From PALSA-612 sp963765295 (GTDB lineage Bacteria > Actinomycetota > Thermoleophilia > Gaiellales > Gaiellaceae): 64,000 bases of DNA. The stretch lies in the NCBI GenBank assembly GCA_963765295.1, contig CAVXVO010000005.1, positions 930,001 through 994,000 on the forward strand, given 5' to 3'. The notes under the pieces are model-generated. The model was not told the DNA's origin. It made no database searches and saw only the letters and a list, made by a program, of their open reading frames with translations. Of the stretch, positions 23,184-32,339 are shown piece after piece (the first letter of the stretch is position 1; every line of letters begins with the position of its first letter). The position numbers and the translations under genes were made by a program.

Positions 23184-24603
23184 AGGAGCTCGGAGAGCGG
23201 GAATGAGCGGTGCCGGCGCGGCGGCACGAGGAAGTTCTGCCGGTGCGTCGTCTTCAGCACCGCGTTGATGCCCTGGCCGCGACTGTTTGCGTCGAGCGGG
23301 AGCCTGGTGCCGTCCGGCATGACGCCGTCCATCGCCAGCCGGTTGCGGTGGAAGTCGTCGCTCGTCGGGTTGAACACCACGAAGTGGACGCCGGCGGCTG
23401 CCCCCGCGGCCATCCCGTCCGCGTCGGCGTGCGCGCTCCAGAAGAACGGGTTGTCGAGCGTGTTGAAGTCGGCCCGCTGGGGGATCGCCGTGCCCTTCGG
23501 GTAGAGCGTCCCGTCGGTGCCGCGCACGGCCGAGCCGAGACGGGAGGTCGCTCTGGATCGAGGCGCTGTGGCCGATCGCGTGGAAACGCCGGTAGTCGCG
23601 CTCGTTGTCCCGCGTCGTCGCCACGTCGGCCGGCCCCTGCCGGACGGTGAGCGTGCCCGACTTGACGCTGACCGTCGGCCGGAACACCGTCGCGACGCGC
23701 TCCGAGTGGCTGAACAGCGTGTACCACTGCAGGAGGTCCTCGAAGATGTGCGAGACGTGCATGCACGTCCCGCTGCCGGAAGTAGCCGTTCGGGCCGCCG
23801 TCGGCGTAGCCGAGCGTCTCCAGGTTGGCGATCCGACCCCGGCCCGAGGTTGCGCCTTCTGCGTCGACGTGAAGCCGAGGAAGAGCTCGGACGACGCGGG
23901 GATGAACTCGGCGCCGGGAACGCCCGCGGCGGTCGCCATGCGCTTCGGGAGGCTCTTGCCGCCGTCGAAGCCGCCGCCAGCGAAGCCGCGACGAATGCTC
24001 GTCGGGCGCCAGAAGTCGAGCTTGTCGACGAGCGCGGTCGAGGCAGCGAGGATCGTGGACAGACTGATCCGAGCGCAGGAGCAGGACGGCGTCGTTCCGC
24101 TCGAGGATCGTCGTCGACGGGTCGCTCGGGAACCTCACCGCGTCCAGGAGGACGCTCACGCGCGCGGCCCTTCGCCTTGGACGCGCGCCGGTCGACGGGG
24201 ACGTAGCGGTCGGCGGACTTCGCGACGTAGCGGCGGAAATACGGGAGCCCCCAGCCGACGGTGATCCCGAGGCCGGACGGGCTGGGCGCATGCTTCGCCT
24301 CGAGCGTCGTGAGCGCGTGCTCGAGCTCCTGCCGTGCGCCCGCGAGCTGCCTTCGTGCTCGTCCCGGTGACGAGCCGCAGCGTCACGAGCTGGTGGTGGA
24401 GCGGCGGCACGAGGACGTCGACGCCGTTGTCGTGGACGACGCGGACGCCCTGCAGCAGGTGCTGCTCGGGCGGCAGCGGTGCGCGGTCGCCTCCCGCACG
24501 TGCAGGCGGCGGCGTCAGGTGGTCGACGAGCTCGTAGATCCCGGCGGCACCGAGCGCGCCGGCCGCCCGCTCGGGCGACGAGTTGCTTCCGCGTCAGGCG
24601 CAT
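23180..24603 (-). CDS. Tat-exported DyP-peroxidase-like (DUF7405-type) protein, many frameshifts
   Basis: About 470 aa when frames are joined. ATG 24603 begins MRLTRKQLVARAGG, a twin-arginine-like leader. Later segments in three frames align in order: PLHHQLVTLRLVTGTS, GLGITVGWGLPYFRRY, VSVLLDAVRFPSDPSTTILE, FIPASSELFLGFTSTQKA, CMHVSHIFEDLLQWYTLF, RFHAIGHSASIQS, GVHFVVFNPTSDDFHRNRLA and a C-terminal NFLVPPRRHRSFPL. The GLHF-type beta strands and FHRNRLAMDG near the end recall dye-decolorising peroxidases, and related actinobacterial proteins carry the DUF7405 label as I remember it. Breaks near 24570, 24355, 24160, 23860, 23770 and 23540 are probably technical. It sits between a lipoprotein and a methyltransferase gene, with coupled junctions. 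Confidence 0.55.
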
Positions 24604-25271
24604 CAGGTCGCCGGCTCGACGAGCACGAGGCTGCGCAACATGTGGTGCAGGTTCCTGACGACCATCGCGTAGGTCAGCGGCTCCGCGATGTGCTCGCTGA
24701 CCGTGTAGAGCCCCCCGCGGTAGTGCCAGGCGTAGAGGATGTGCCAGAGGTCGGCGTCCTGGTTGACGGTGTAGACGGTCGCCGTGATCCCCCGCTCCGA
24801 CACCGTGCCGCGTGCGTCCGAGAAGCACGGAACGTTCCGTTTCGTCAGCTTGCCGGCGTTGTAGTCCTCGGAGACGCAGGTCGGCACCTTCGCGCGGCCC
24901 GGATAGCCGCGGAAGTTGACGTGCACCTCGCCGGTCTGAGGCTCCTGCCCAGGCCATGCTCACGAGGTAGCTCCGGTCCTTCCAGACCGACACGGCGGGG
25001 CCGCCTCCGCCCCCGTAGTCCACGACGCCGTTGATCTTCCCCGTCAGCGGCGATGGCACCCACGCCGGGCAGTAGACCGCGGCGTGGATTCTGTTCGCGA
25101 GCTGCTGCCAGCCGGCCTTCCACGCGTCCGGGCAGGTCGGCGTGACGGGCACGTAGTCGGCGACGCCTCTCGAACTCGTGCTCGCGGCGCTCTTGGCTCG
25201 CTGCCGCAGCCGGACACGACCAGCGCGACGACGGCGAGGAGCGGAAGTGATGCGAGCGTGAGCTTCTTCAT
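24603..25271 (-). CDS. Lipoprotein of unknown function (frameshifted)
   Basis: About 220 aa when joined. ATG 25271 directly follows the stop of the glycosyltransferase. MKKLTLASLPLLAVVALVVSGC is a lipoprotein signal with lipobox VSGC. The body reads TPTCPDAWKAGWQQLANRI, YCPAWVPSPLTGKINGVVDY, a GGGGGPAVSVWKDRSYLVSM segment, VHVNFRGYPG, LWHILYAWHYRGGLYTVSEH and LTYAMVVRNLHHML. Breaks occur near 25165 and 24940. It shares one base with the start of the Tat/DyP-like gene (TGATG), so the two exported proteins are probably made together. Confidence 0.6.
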
Positions 25272-26707
25272 CTACAGCCGGTAGACGGCTACCCAGGGGC
25301 CGGCAAGGCCGTCGTGCGCCTTCACATAGTAGAGACGTCTCGTCTCGACGTCGAAGTTGATCGTAGAAGCGCGCCTCGCGCGGGTAGTGCGCTTCGCGGC
25401 GAGCACGCGGTCGGCGACGGCCCCGGTGACGAGGACGTAGCGGATGCCGTCGCGCCGAAGCCGCGCCACGTCGCGGTTCGGGTCCGAGGGCCGCCCGGGG
25501 CCAGGCAGGAGCAGCGGCAGCACCGAGCGGCCGGCGAGCGGCGGCGTCGACGACTCGGCGGCGATCGGCGCCGATGCGGGCACGTGCCCCTCGATCCAGC
25601 GCGCGGCGACGACGCGCGTGTCCGTCTTCGTCAGGGTCCTGTCGTTGCGGATCGAGTACGTCAGCGGGACGACGAGCAGGAGCAGCGTCACCGGCGCAAG
25701 CGCACGCAGGCGGCCGGCGAGGACGCCCACGACCGGCACGAGCGGCAGCAGGTAGCGGTCGAAGTGTGCGCGGATCGTGAGCAGGTCGATCGACGTAGAC
25801 GGCGACGAACGAGAGGAGGATCAGGTCCGGCCTTGCTTGCGCAGGACGAGCGCGACGCCGATTCCGACCAGCGCGACGATCAGCGCCGGGCCGAGCGTGT
25901 GCCAGAACCGGCCGGAGAACGAGAACAGCGCGAAGCTGTCGTTCTCGAACCCGAGCCAGCCGTCGCGCGCGAGGCGCTGCACCCGCGACGCGTCGCTCCA
26001 CGCCTGGCCCGGATGGACGAGCACGAAGGGGCTGGTGGCGAGGAAGGTAGCGGCGCCGAGCCCGATCGAGGTCGCGAGGCGCCGCCATCGTGCCCCAGCC
26101 GGCGACGACGAGCGGAACGAGCAGGAAGACGCCCGGGATACTTCGCGCTCGTCGCGAGGCCGGCGACGACACCGGCCCACGCGAGCCGGTCGGAGACCAT
26201 CAGCGCGAGCGACGCGGCGACCCCGGCCTCGAGCGGCACGTCGGTGACGGCGGTGTGCGAGTAGGCGACGCTGGTCGTCTGCACTGCGACGAACGCCCCG
26301 CCGACCAGGCCCGGCGACGCTGCCGTAGGCGCGCCTGCCGAGCCACCAGGCCGCGGCGACCGCGGCGAGGCCGAAGACCACGATCACGATGCGGGCGGTG
26401 AGGATCGACGGTGCGCCGAGTTCCACGCCTGGAACGGCGCGAAGAGCGTAGAGCACGAGCGACGGGTAGTCGAACCAGTGCGGGTCGAGCCCGAACCCGT
26501 GCACCATCCGCCAGGCCCGAGGCACGATGCTCTGCTCGTCCGGGTCGAGGATCGTCGCGAACGGCAGGCCGTACTGGAGCCCGACGACGCGCAGCGCGAG
26601 CGCGACCGCGAGCAGCGCTGCGAGCGCCGCCTTCGGGCCGCCCCAGTTCCCCTTCAGCCGCGGGGAGCCCGCGGGCGACGCAGCTCAGACTTCGGGGGCG
26701 GGGCCAC
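25272..26707 (-). CDS. GT39/ArnT-like integral membrane glycosyltransferase (frameshifted)
   Basis: About 470 aa when joined. The likely start is GTG 26707, inside the 3' end of the TrpC-like gene; one base is then lost near 26660 before LKGNWGGPKAALAALLAVAL. The catalytic-type loop TILDPDEQS follows helix 1, as in PMT/ArnT enzymes that use polyprenyl-phosphate sugars. Further membrane helices, SAKYPG and PFVLVHPGQAW are typical of the family, and the C-terminal part has RNDRTLTKTDTR plus YVLVTGAVADRVL. Breaks occur near 26310, 26150, 25800 and 25360. Acceptor and sugar donor are unknown; the downstream lipoprotein and exported protein are possible substrates. Confidence 0.65.
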
Positions 26708-27279
26708 CGACGAGGTGGGCAACGTCTCCCCCGCCGACGAGCACCGCGTCGACGCCCGCCCGCTCGAGCGACACGACCTCGTCGCGCGTCGAGGCCGGAA
26801 GCTCGGCGATCGCGAGCTTTCCGGCCGGCACGTCGGGAAGCAGCTCGAGCACGCGGTCGAGCGCATCCTCGCCCGTCGTCGGCCTCCGCGCGGCGAGAGC
26901 AGGAAGATCTCCGGGTCGACGCGCTCGAGCACGAGCTCGAGCTCCTCCTCGTCGTGCACGTCGATCACGCACTCGAGCCCGAGCCCGAGCGCCCGCGCGT
27001 AGCTGCTCCTCGAGCGCGGAATCGTCGTCGTGATGGTGCTCGGCGATCAGGACCCAGGCGTCGGCCCCGGCTCGCGCGGCCGCGTCGGGCGATTCGCCCC
27101 GGTAGAGGACGGGTAGCTCCGTCGCATCGCGCACGCCCGGCGCCGGACGGTCGAGGACGAGCCCCTCGGCGCCCTGCTCCTCGGCCGCTGCCGCCGACGG
27201 CCACGTCGGCGACGTTCACGAGGACGGAGATCCCGTCTCCCTCCGACAGGGCCTGGCTCAGACGTCGCGACCCGGTCAC
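26685..27279 (-). CDS. TrpC-like TIM-barrel protein (indole-3-glycerol-phosphate synthase homolog, frameshifted)
   Basis: About 195 aa when joined, GTG 27279. Segments VLVNVADVAVGG, LPVLYRGESPDAAARAGADA, WVLIAEHHHDDD, GLECVIDVHDEEELELVLE, EIFLLSPR, LAIAELPASTRDEV and GVDAVLVGGGDVAHLVG follow the order of strands 3-8 of TrpC (compare LVEVHDEEEL and AVLVGEALMR). The N-terminal catalytic part of TrpC (the FAEIK region) is absent, and length is three quarters of normal. It is a degenerate paralog and not the tryptophan-pathway enzyme; no other trp gene is near. Breaks are near 27185, 26995 and 26890. Confidence 0.55.
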
Positions 27280-27292
27280 GTGGACGGGGATG

Positions 27293-28097
27293 CTATGCGA
27301 CGCCGATCGGGTGCCAGACCGTCTTCAGCTCCATGAGGTCGGCGATCTCCCAGAGGCTTTGCCGCGCCGGCGTCGCCGCGAACGACCCGCTTGACGTTCT
27401 CCGCCGCCAGCCGCTCGAGCTCCTCGACCTGCCCGTCGGCGCCGCCGACGTCGATCGCGTTGACGTCCATGTGGCCGGCGAGCCAGGGCGCGAGCTCGGC
27501 CTTCGAGCCCGTGAGGATGTTGACCACGCCGCCCGGGAGGTCGGACGGTTGCGAGCACCTCCGCGAGCTCGACCGCCGCCAGCGGGCGCGACTCGGAGGC
27601 GACCGCGACGACCGTGTTGCCGCCGACGATCGCCGGCGCGATGCGCGAGACGAGCCCCGCGAGCGGCGGCTCCTCGGCGCAGAGGATCCCGACGACGCCG
27701 GTCGGCTCCGGCACGGTGAAGTTGAAGTACGGCCCCGCCACCGGGTTCGACGAGCCGAGCGCCTGCGCGATCTTGTCGGCCCAGCCCGCGTACCAGACCA
27801 TGCGATCGATCGGCAGCGTCGACCTCGGACTCGCCCTCGCACAGGCCGGCGAGCAGGTCGCGGCGCGCCTCCATCATCTCCGCCATGCGGTAGAGGATCT
27901 GGCCGCGGTTGTAGGCCGTCCGTCCCGCCCAGCCCGCAAAGGCGCCGCGCGCGGCCCGGACGGCGTCGCGCACGTCCTTGCGCGAGGCACGGGCGACGTT
28001 CGCCCCCTCGGCCTCGTACGGTGCGCCCCGACTCGGAGCGCGGGAACTCACCGCCGATGTAGAGCTTGTAGGTCTTGTTGACGCCGATCCGGGTCAT
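27293..28097 (-). CDS. Truncated aldehyde-dehydrogenase-family protein (no catalytic domain, frameshifted)
   Basis: About 265 aa when joined, ATG 28097. YKLYIGGEFPRSESGRT, then VRAARGAFAGWAGRTAYNRG, YAGWADKIAQALG, GVVGILCAEEPPLAGL and ILTGSKAELAPWLAGHMDV match the NAD-binding half of ALDH. The sequence then ends with TVWHPIG without the ELGGK Glu, the catalytic Cys or the C-terminal EIFGPV region. NAD-binding positions are altered (AEEPPLAGL for IIPWNFPL). It follows a complete ALDH on the same strand, so it may be a regulatory or structural partner of that enzyme. Breaks near 28030, 27810, 27545 and 27365 are probably technical. Confidence 0.65.
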
Positions 28098-28232
28098 CGC
28101 GCGTGCTCCACGCTGGGGACGAATCGTCACGAAATCGGCACGACCCGCGCGACAGACACGTCACACCTTTCGGGCTACGATCGAACGTGGGTGGTGGGCT
28201 GGGGTGCCCCAACGAAAGGCTGGAAATTGCGG
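28098..28232. other. Intergenic region between the two aldehyde dehydrogenase genes
   Basis: 135 bp without a gene inside an otherwise tightly packed minus-strand group. It contains an inverted repeat CCTTTCG (28166-28172) and CGAAAGG (28213-28219) with a 40-nt loop. It may be an RNA element or promoter region for the downstream genes; no known riboswitch is recognised. Confidence 0.3.
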
Positions 28233-29703
28233 TCATTCGAACCTCAGGTACGGCTCGAGGCCGTGGAGGCCGCCCTCGCGGCCGAAGCCGGACTCCTTGT
28301 AGCCGCCGAACGGCGAGGTCGGGTCGAAGCGGTTGAACGTGTTCGCCCAGATCACGCCGGCGCGCAGGCGCTCCGCCATCCACAGGATGCGTGAGCCCTT
28401 CTCCGTCCAGATCCCGGCGGACAGGCCGTACGGCGTGTTGTTCGCCTTCTCGAGCGCCTCCTCCGGCGTGCGGAACGTGAGCACGGAGAGCACCGGGCCG
28501 AAGATCTCCTCCTGCGCGATCCGGTAGCTCTGCGCGACGTCGGTGAACACGGTCGGCGCGAACCAGTAGCCCCGCTCGGGCAGGCGGCACGGCGGCTGGT
28601 AGATCTCGGCGCCCTCCTCCTCCCCGCTCGCGACCAGCTCCTTGATCTTCTCGAGCTGCTGGCGCGAGTTGATCGCGCCGACGTCGGTGTTCTTGTCGAG
28701 CGGGTCGCCGACGCGCAGCGTCCCCATCCGCCGCTTCAGCTTCGCGACCACGTCCTCGACGACCGATTCCTGGACGAACAGCCGCGAGCCGGCGCAGCAG
28801 ACGTGGCCCTGGTTGAAGTAGATGCCGTTGACGATCCCCTCGACGGCCTGGTCGAGCGCGGCGTCGTCGAAGATGATGTTCGCCGCCTTGCCGCCGAGCT
28901 CGAGCGTCAGCCGCGTCGGCTTGCCGGCGAGCTCGCGCTGGATCGCCTTGCCGACCTCGGTCGAGCCCGTGAACGCGATCTTGTCGACCTCCGAGCCGAC
29001 GAGCGCGGCGCCGGCGCGGCCGTCGCCCGTGACGATGTTGACGACGCCGGGCGGCAGCTCGGCCTGGCGGAGCACGTCGCAGAAGAGGAGCGCCGAGAGC
29101 GGCGTCGTCTCGGCAGGCTTGAGCACGACGGTGTTGCCGGCTGCGAGCGCCGGCGCGATCTTCCAGGCGAGCATCAGCAGCGGGAAGTTCCAGGGGATGA
29201 TCTGGCCGGCGACGCCGAGCGGCTGCGGCCGGCGGTTCGGGAAGGCGTACTCGAGCTTGTCGGCCCAGCCCGCGTAGTAGAAGAAGTGTGCGGCCGCGAG
29301 CGGGATGTCGACGTCACGCGACTCCTTGATCGGCTTGCCGCCGTTCAGCGACTCGAGCACGGCGAACTCGCGGGCCCGCTCCTGGAGGATGCGCGCGATC
29401 CGGAACAGGTACTTCGCGCGCTCCGAGCCGGGAAGGCGCCGACCAGCCGTTCTCGAACGCCTCGCGGGCCGCGCCGACGGCGGTCGTGACCTCCGCCGGC
29501 GTCGCCTGGGCGATCGCGGCGAGCGGCTCCTCGGTCGCGGGACTGATCGTCGTGTACGTCTCGCTCGACTCGAGCCACGTGCCGCCGACGAAGAGCCCGT
29601 ACTGCTCCCGGAGTGAGACGACGTCGCGCGCCTCGGGCGCAGGGGCGTAGTCCCAGTCGGCGGGAGCTGGCGGCAAGGCCTGTTTCTTCTCGACGTCAGT
29701 CAA
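28233..29703 (-). CDS. Aldehyde dehydrogenase (NAD-dependent), one frameshift
   Basis: About 489 aa when joined, ATG 29703 overlapping the deoC stop by 8 bp. Full ALDH: GVAGQIIPWNFPLLM (cofactor site), KPAETTPLSAL, FTGSTEVGK, LELGGKAANIIFDDA with catalytic Glu, NQGHVCCAGSRLFVQE with catalytic Cys, EEIFGPVLSVL and PFGGYKESGFGRE. One extra C near 29437 breaks GWSALPGSERAK. Next to deoC, oxidation of acetaldehyde released from deoxyribose 5-phosphate is a natural role, giving acetate; this is inferred from context. Confidence 0.9.
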
Positions 29704-30634
29704 TGGTGAAGTAGTCGGGGCTCTGGTAGCGGCCCGTCTTCTCCTTGCGGATCTGCATCAGCACGTCGTTCAGGAGCGACGACGCACCGAGCCGGTAGAG
29801 GTCGGGCGTCAGCCACTCAGGCCCGAGCGTCTCGTGGAGCTGGACGAGGTACTGGACGGCCTGCTTCGACTGGCGGATGCCACCCGCGGGCTTCATGCCG
29901 ACCTTGCGCCCCGTCTGCTCGTACACGTCGCGGATCGACTCGAGCATCACGAGGGTGACCGGCAGCGTCGCGGCGCCGGAGAGCTTGCCGGTCGACGTCT
30001 TGATGAAGTCCGCCCCCGCGGCCATGGCCAGGATCGACGCGCGGCGAACGTTGTCGTAGGTGCCGAGCTCGGCGACCTCGAGGATCACCTTCAGGTGGGC
30101 GGCGCCGCACGCCTCCTTCACGCGGACGATCTCGTCGTAGACCTTCGCGTAGCGGCCGGCGAGGAACGCGCCCCGGTCGATCACCATGTCGACCTCGTCC
30201 GCGCCCATCGCGACGACGTCCTCGACCTCGCGGAGCTTGACGTCGAGCGGCGCCTGGCCGGACGGGAAGGCGGTCGCCACCGACGCGACCTTGACGCCGG
30301 TGCCGTGCAGACGCTCGACCGCCGTCGGGACGAGGTTCGGGTAGACGCAGACGGCAGCGACCGAGGGTATGCCCGGCTCGGACGGGTCCGGCCGCACGGC
30401 CTTCGAGCAAAGCGCCGCGACCTTGCCCGGCGTGTCGGAGCCCTCGAGCGTGGTCAGGTCCATCATCCGGATCGCGAGCTCGAGCGCGAAGAGCTTGGCG
30501 TCCTTCTTGATCGAACGCTTCGCGAGCGCCGCGGCGCGCTCCTCGACGCCGACCTCGTCCACGGAGCCGATTCGCGGCAGCCGCGGCTCGAGCGGCAGCT
30601 CGAAGCCGCCGGGAAGTGCAGGCGCCTGCGCCAT
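29696..30634 (-). CDS. deoC: Deoxyribose-phosphate aldolase
   Basis: 312 aa, longer than E. coli DeoC because of an N-terminal extension of about 50 residues. It splits 2-deoxyribose 5-phosphate into glyceraldehyde 3-phosphate and acetaldehyde. Barrel motifs: VCVYPNLVPTAVERL, KVASVATAFPSGQAPLDVK, GADEVDMVIDRGAFLAG, LKVILEVAELG, ADFIKTSTGK (Schiff-base Lys) and VGMKPAGGIR (second active-site Lys). A TACACT -10 lies 6 nt before the ATG, and the ALDH gene follows with an 8-bp overlap. Confidence 0.95.
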   Translation of the reverse strand: MAQAPALPGGFELPLEPRLPRIGSVDEVGVEERAAALAKRSIKKDAKLFALELAIRMMDLTTLEGSDTPGKVAALCSKAVRPDPSEPGIPSVAAVCVYPNLVPTAVERLHGTGVKVASVATAFPSGQAPLDVKLREVEDVVAMGADEVDMVIDRGAFLAGRYAKVYDEIVRVKEACGAAHLKVILEVAELGTYDNVRRASILAMAAGADFIKTSTGKLSGAATLPVTLVMLESIRDVYEQTGRKVGMKPAGGIRQSKQAVQYLVQLHETLGPEWLTPDLYRLGASSLLNDVLMQIRKEKTGRYQSPDYFTID

Positions 30635-30640
30635 GAGCTG

Positions 30641-30673
30641 AGTGTAGGGCCTCGCCGGTCTCCCGCGTACTCT
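30641..30673. promoter_or_regulatory. Divergent -10 elements of deoC and the small lipoprotein gene
   Basis: TACACT (minus, 30641-30646) lies 6 nt before the deoC ATG, and TACTCT (plus, 30668-30673) 6 nt before the lipoprotein GTG. Only 45 bp separate the two starts, so both mRNAs would be leaderless. Confidence 0.45.
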
Positions 30674-30679
30674 GGCGCC

Positions 30680-31132
30680 GTGAAGCGCGGCGCATGCCTA
30701 CTGGCGGCGGTGTTCGTCGTCGCGGGCTGCAGCGGCAGCGGCGACGGTCGCCTCTCGAGGAGTGCGTACGAGGACAAGCTACGGTCGGCGTTGGCCAGAC
30801 CTCTCGTGGTGAATCACTCGCCGCCAAGAGCAGCGATCGACTCGCTCGGCGAGGTCGCGGCGAGATTCGGCGACATTGCAGTGCGTCTGTCAGGAGTCCG
30901 GGCGCCGGCCGACGTCCAGGCGCTGAACGACCGGCTCGCCGCAGGCGCCGCGAAGGTGTCCACCACGCTGCTTGGCCTGGTGAAGAAGCTGCGTGATGCG
31001 CCGACCGCGAAGCGGGATCGGATACTCGCCGAATTCGACGCGTCGCACATCTCTGGCCTCGACCAGTTCGACCGGGCAGCGGCCGCGCTCGCGGCCAAGG
31101 GCTATCGGTTCAGCCCGAACGGAGGTACGTGA
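30680..31132 (+). CDS. Small lipoprotein of unknown function
   Basis: 150 aa, GTG 30680. VKRGACLLAAVFVVAGCSGSG is a lipoprotein signal with lipobox VAGC. The mature part is mainly alpha-helical and charged (YEDKLRSALARPL, DVQALNDRLAAGAAKVSTTL, LVKKLRDAPTAKRDRILAEF), which suggests a helical bundle. No family recognised. Its 3' end overlaps the convergent cyclase-LuxR gene by 23 bp. Confidence 0.65.
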   Translation: MKRGACLLAAVFVVAGCSGSGDGRLSRSAYEDKLRSALARPLVVNHSPPRAAIDSLGEVAARFGDIAVRLSGVRAPADVQALNDRLAAGAAKVSTTLLGLVKKLRDAPTAKRDRILAEFDASHISGLDQFDRAAAALAAKGYRFSPNGGT

Positions 31133-32339
31133 GGACGGCGAGCACGCGGCGGTGGTCGTCGGGGCTCGCGGGCAGCCGCAACTTCCCGAAGATGCTCGTG
31201 ACGTGCTTCTCGACCGCGCGCTCGGTGACGACGAGCTCGGCGGCGATCGCGGCATTGGATCGCCCTTCCGCCATCAGCTCGAGCACCTCGCGCTCGCGCG
31301 GCGTGAGCTGAGCGACAGGGTCGTCGCGGCGCTGCCAGCCGACCAGCTGCGAGACGACCGCAGGGTCGAGCGCGGAGCCTCCCTCGCCGACGCGCCGGAC
31401 CGCTGCGACGAACGCGTCGATGTCGGCGACGCGGTCCTTCAACAGATAGCCCACGCCCTCGGCGCTGTCCGAGAGCAGCTCGAGGGCGTACGCGGTCTCG
31501 AGGTACTGCGAGAGGACGAGGACGCCCGTGCCGGAGTACTTCGCGCGGATCTCGCGCGCTGCCTGCAGACCCTCGTCCGTCTGCGTCGGCGGCATGCGGA
31601 TGTCGACGATCGCGACGTCCGGGCTGTACGAGCGGACCTTCAACATCAGCTCGTCGGCGTTCCCCGCCTGGCCCACGACCTCGAAGCCGGCGTCCTCGAG
31701 CAGGCGGGCGATCCCCTCACGGAGCAGCACGGAGTCCTCGGCCAGTACGACACGCATCGACGGCTCTGTCGCAGTCTCGCCGCTCTCGAGCTCGTCCGCC
31801 AGCGGTTCGGCGGTGCGGCGGAGCGGCGGGAAGTCCGTCTCGAGCCCGTCGGCGACGAGCTGAAAGACCGGCTCGGGCGCATCGAGGCCGCGCAGCCGAT
31901 GCGCGCCGAGCGGACGAAACTCGAACGGCCCATCCGCTGCGTGCTCGCACGTCGCGGCCGAGACGAGGATCTGACAGCCGTGGCCGGCCTCCGTGATCCG
32001 GGCGGCACGGTGCACGTCCAGGCCGAAGTAGCTCCGGCCGCTGAGCGAGGGCTCGCCCGTGTGGATCCCCATGCGCACGCGAAAGCCGTGCGAGCAGAGC
32101 GCCGACTGCGCCTCGACGGCGGCGCGGAGCGCGGCGAGTGCCTCCACGAACACGTTCGACGTCTCGTCTCCGAGCGTGTCGAGCACGATCCCGCCCTGGC
32201 TCTCGACAGCAGTCCGGAGGACCTCGCGATGGCTCCCCAACGAGTCGCCGTAGTCGGAGCCGAGCCGCCGGACGAGGGCGGTGGAGCCCTCGATGTCCGT
32301 GAACAGGAACGTCACGCGGCCGTGCGGCAGCTGCGTCAA
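31110..32339 (-). CDS. Nucleotide cyclase - receiver - LuxR HTH fusion regulator
   Basis: 409 aa; TTG start at 32339 overlapping the kinase stop. Residues about 8-165 are a class III adenylate/guanylate cyclase domain: VTFLFTDIEGSTALVRRLG with the metal-binding Asp, LDTLGDE, MGIHTGEPSL and the C-terminal LGAHRLRGLDAPEPVFQL. Residues about 195-315 are a receiver domain (VVLAEDSVLLREGIARLLE, phospho-Asp in VAIVDIRMPP, LLKDRV). Residues about 335-400 are a LuxR/NarL HTH (LTPREREVLELMAEGRSN, VEKHVTSIFGKL). The cyclase motif GDE differs from the usual GDG, so catalysis is uncertain. It is the third gene of the two-component operon and the probable DNA-binding output of the kinase. Confidence 0.85.
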   Translation of the reverse strand: MTQLPHGRVTFLFTDIEGSTALVRRLGSDYGDSLGSHREVLRTAVESQGGIVLDTLGDETSNVFVEALAALRAAVEAQSALCSHGFRVRMGIHTGEPSLSGRSYFGLDVHRAARITEAGHGCQILVSAATCEHAADGPFEFRPLGAHRLRGLDAPEPVFQLVADGLETDFPPLRRTAEPLADELESGETATEPSMRVVLAEDSVLLREGIARLLEDAGFEVVGQAGNADELMLKVRSYSPDVAIVDIRMPPTQTDEGLQAAREIRAKYSGTGVLVLSQYLETAYALELLSDSAEGVGYLLKDRVADIDAFVAAVRRVGEGGSALDPAVVSQLVGWQRRDDPVAQLTPREREVLELMAEGRSNAAIAAELVVTERAVEKHVTSIFGKLRLPASPDDHRRVLAVLTYLRSG

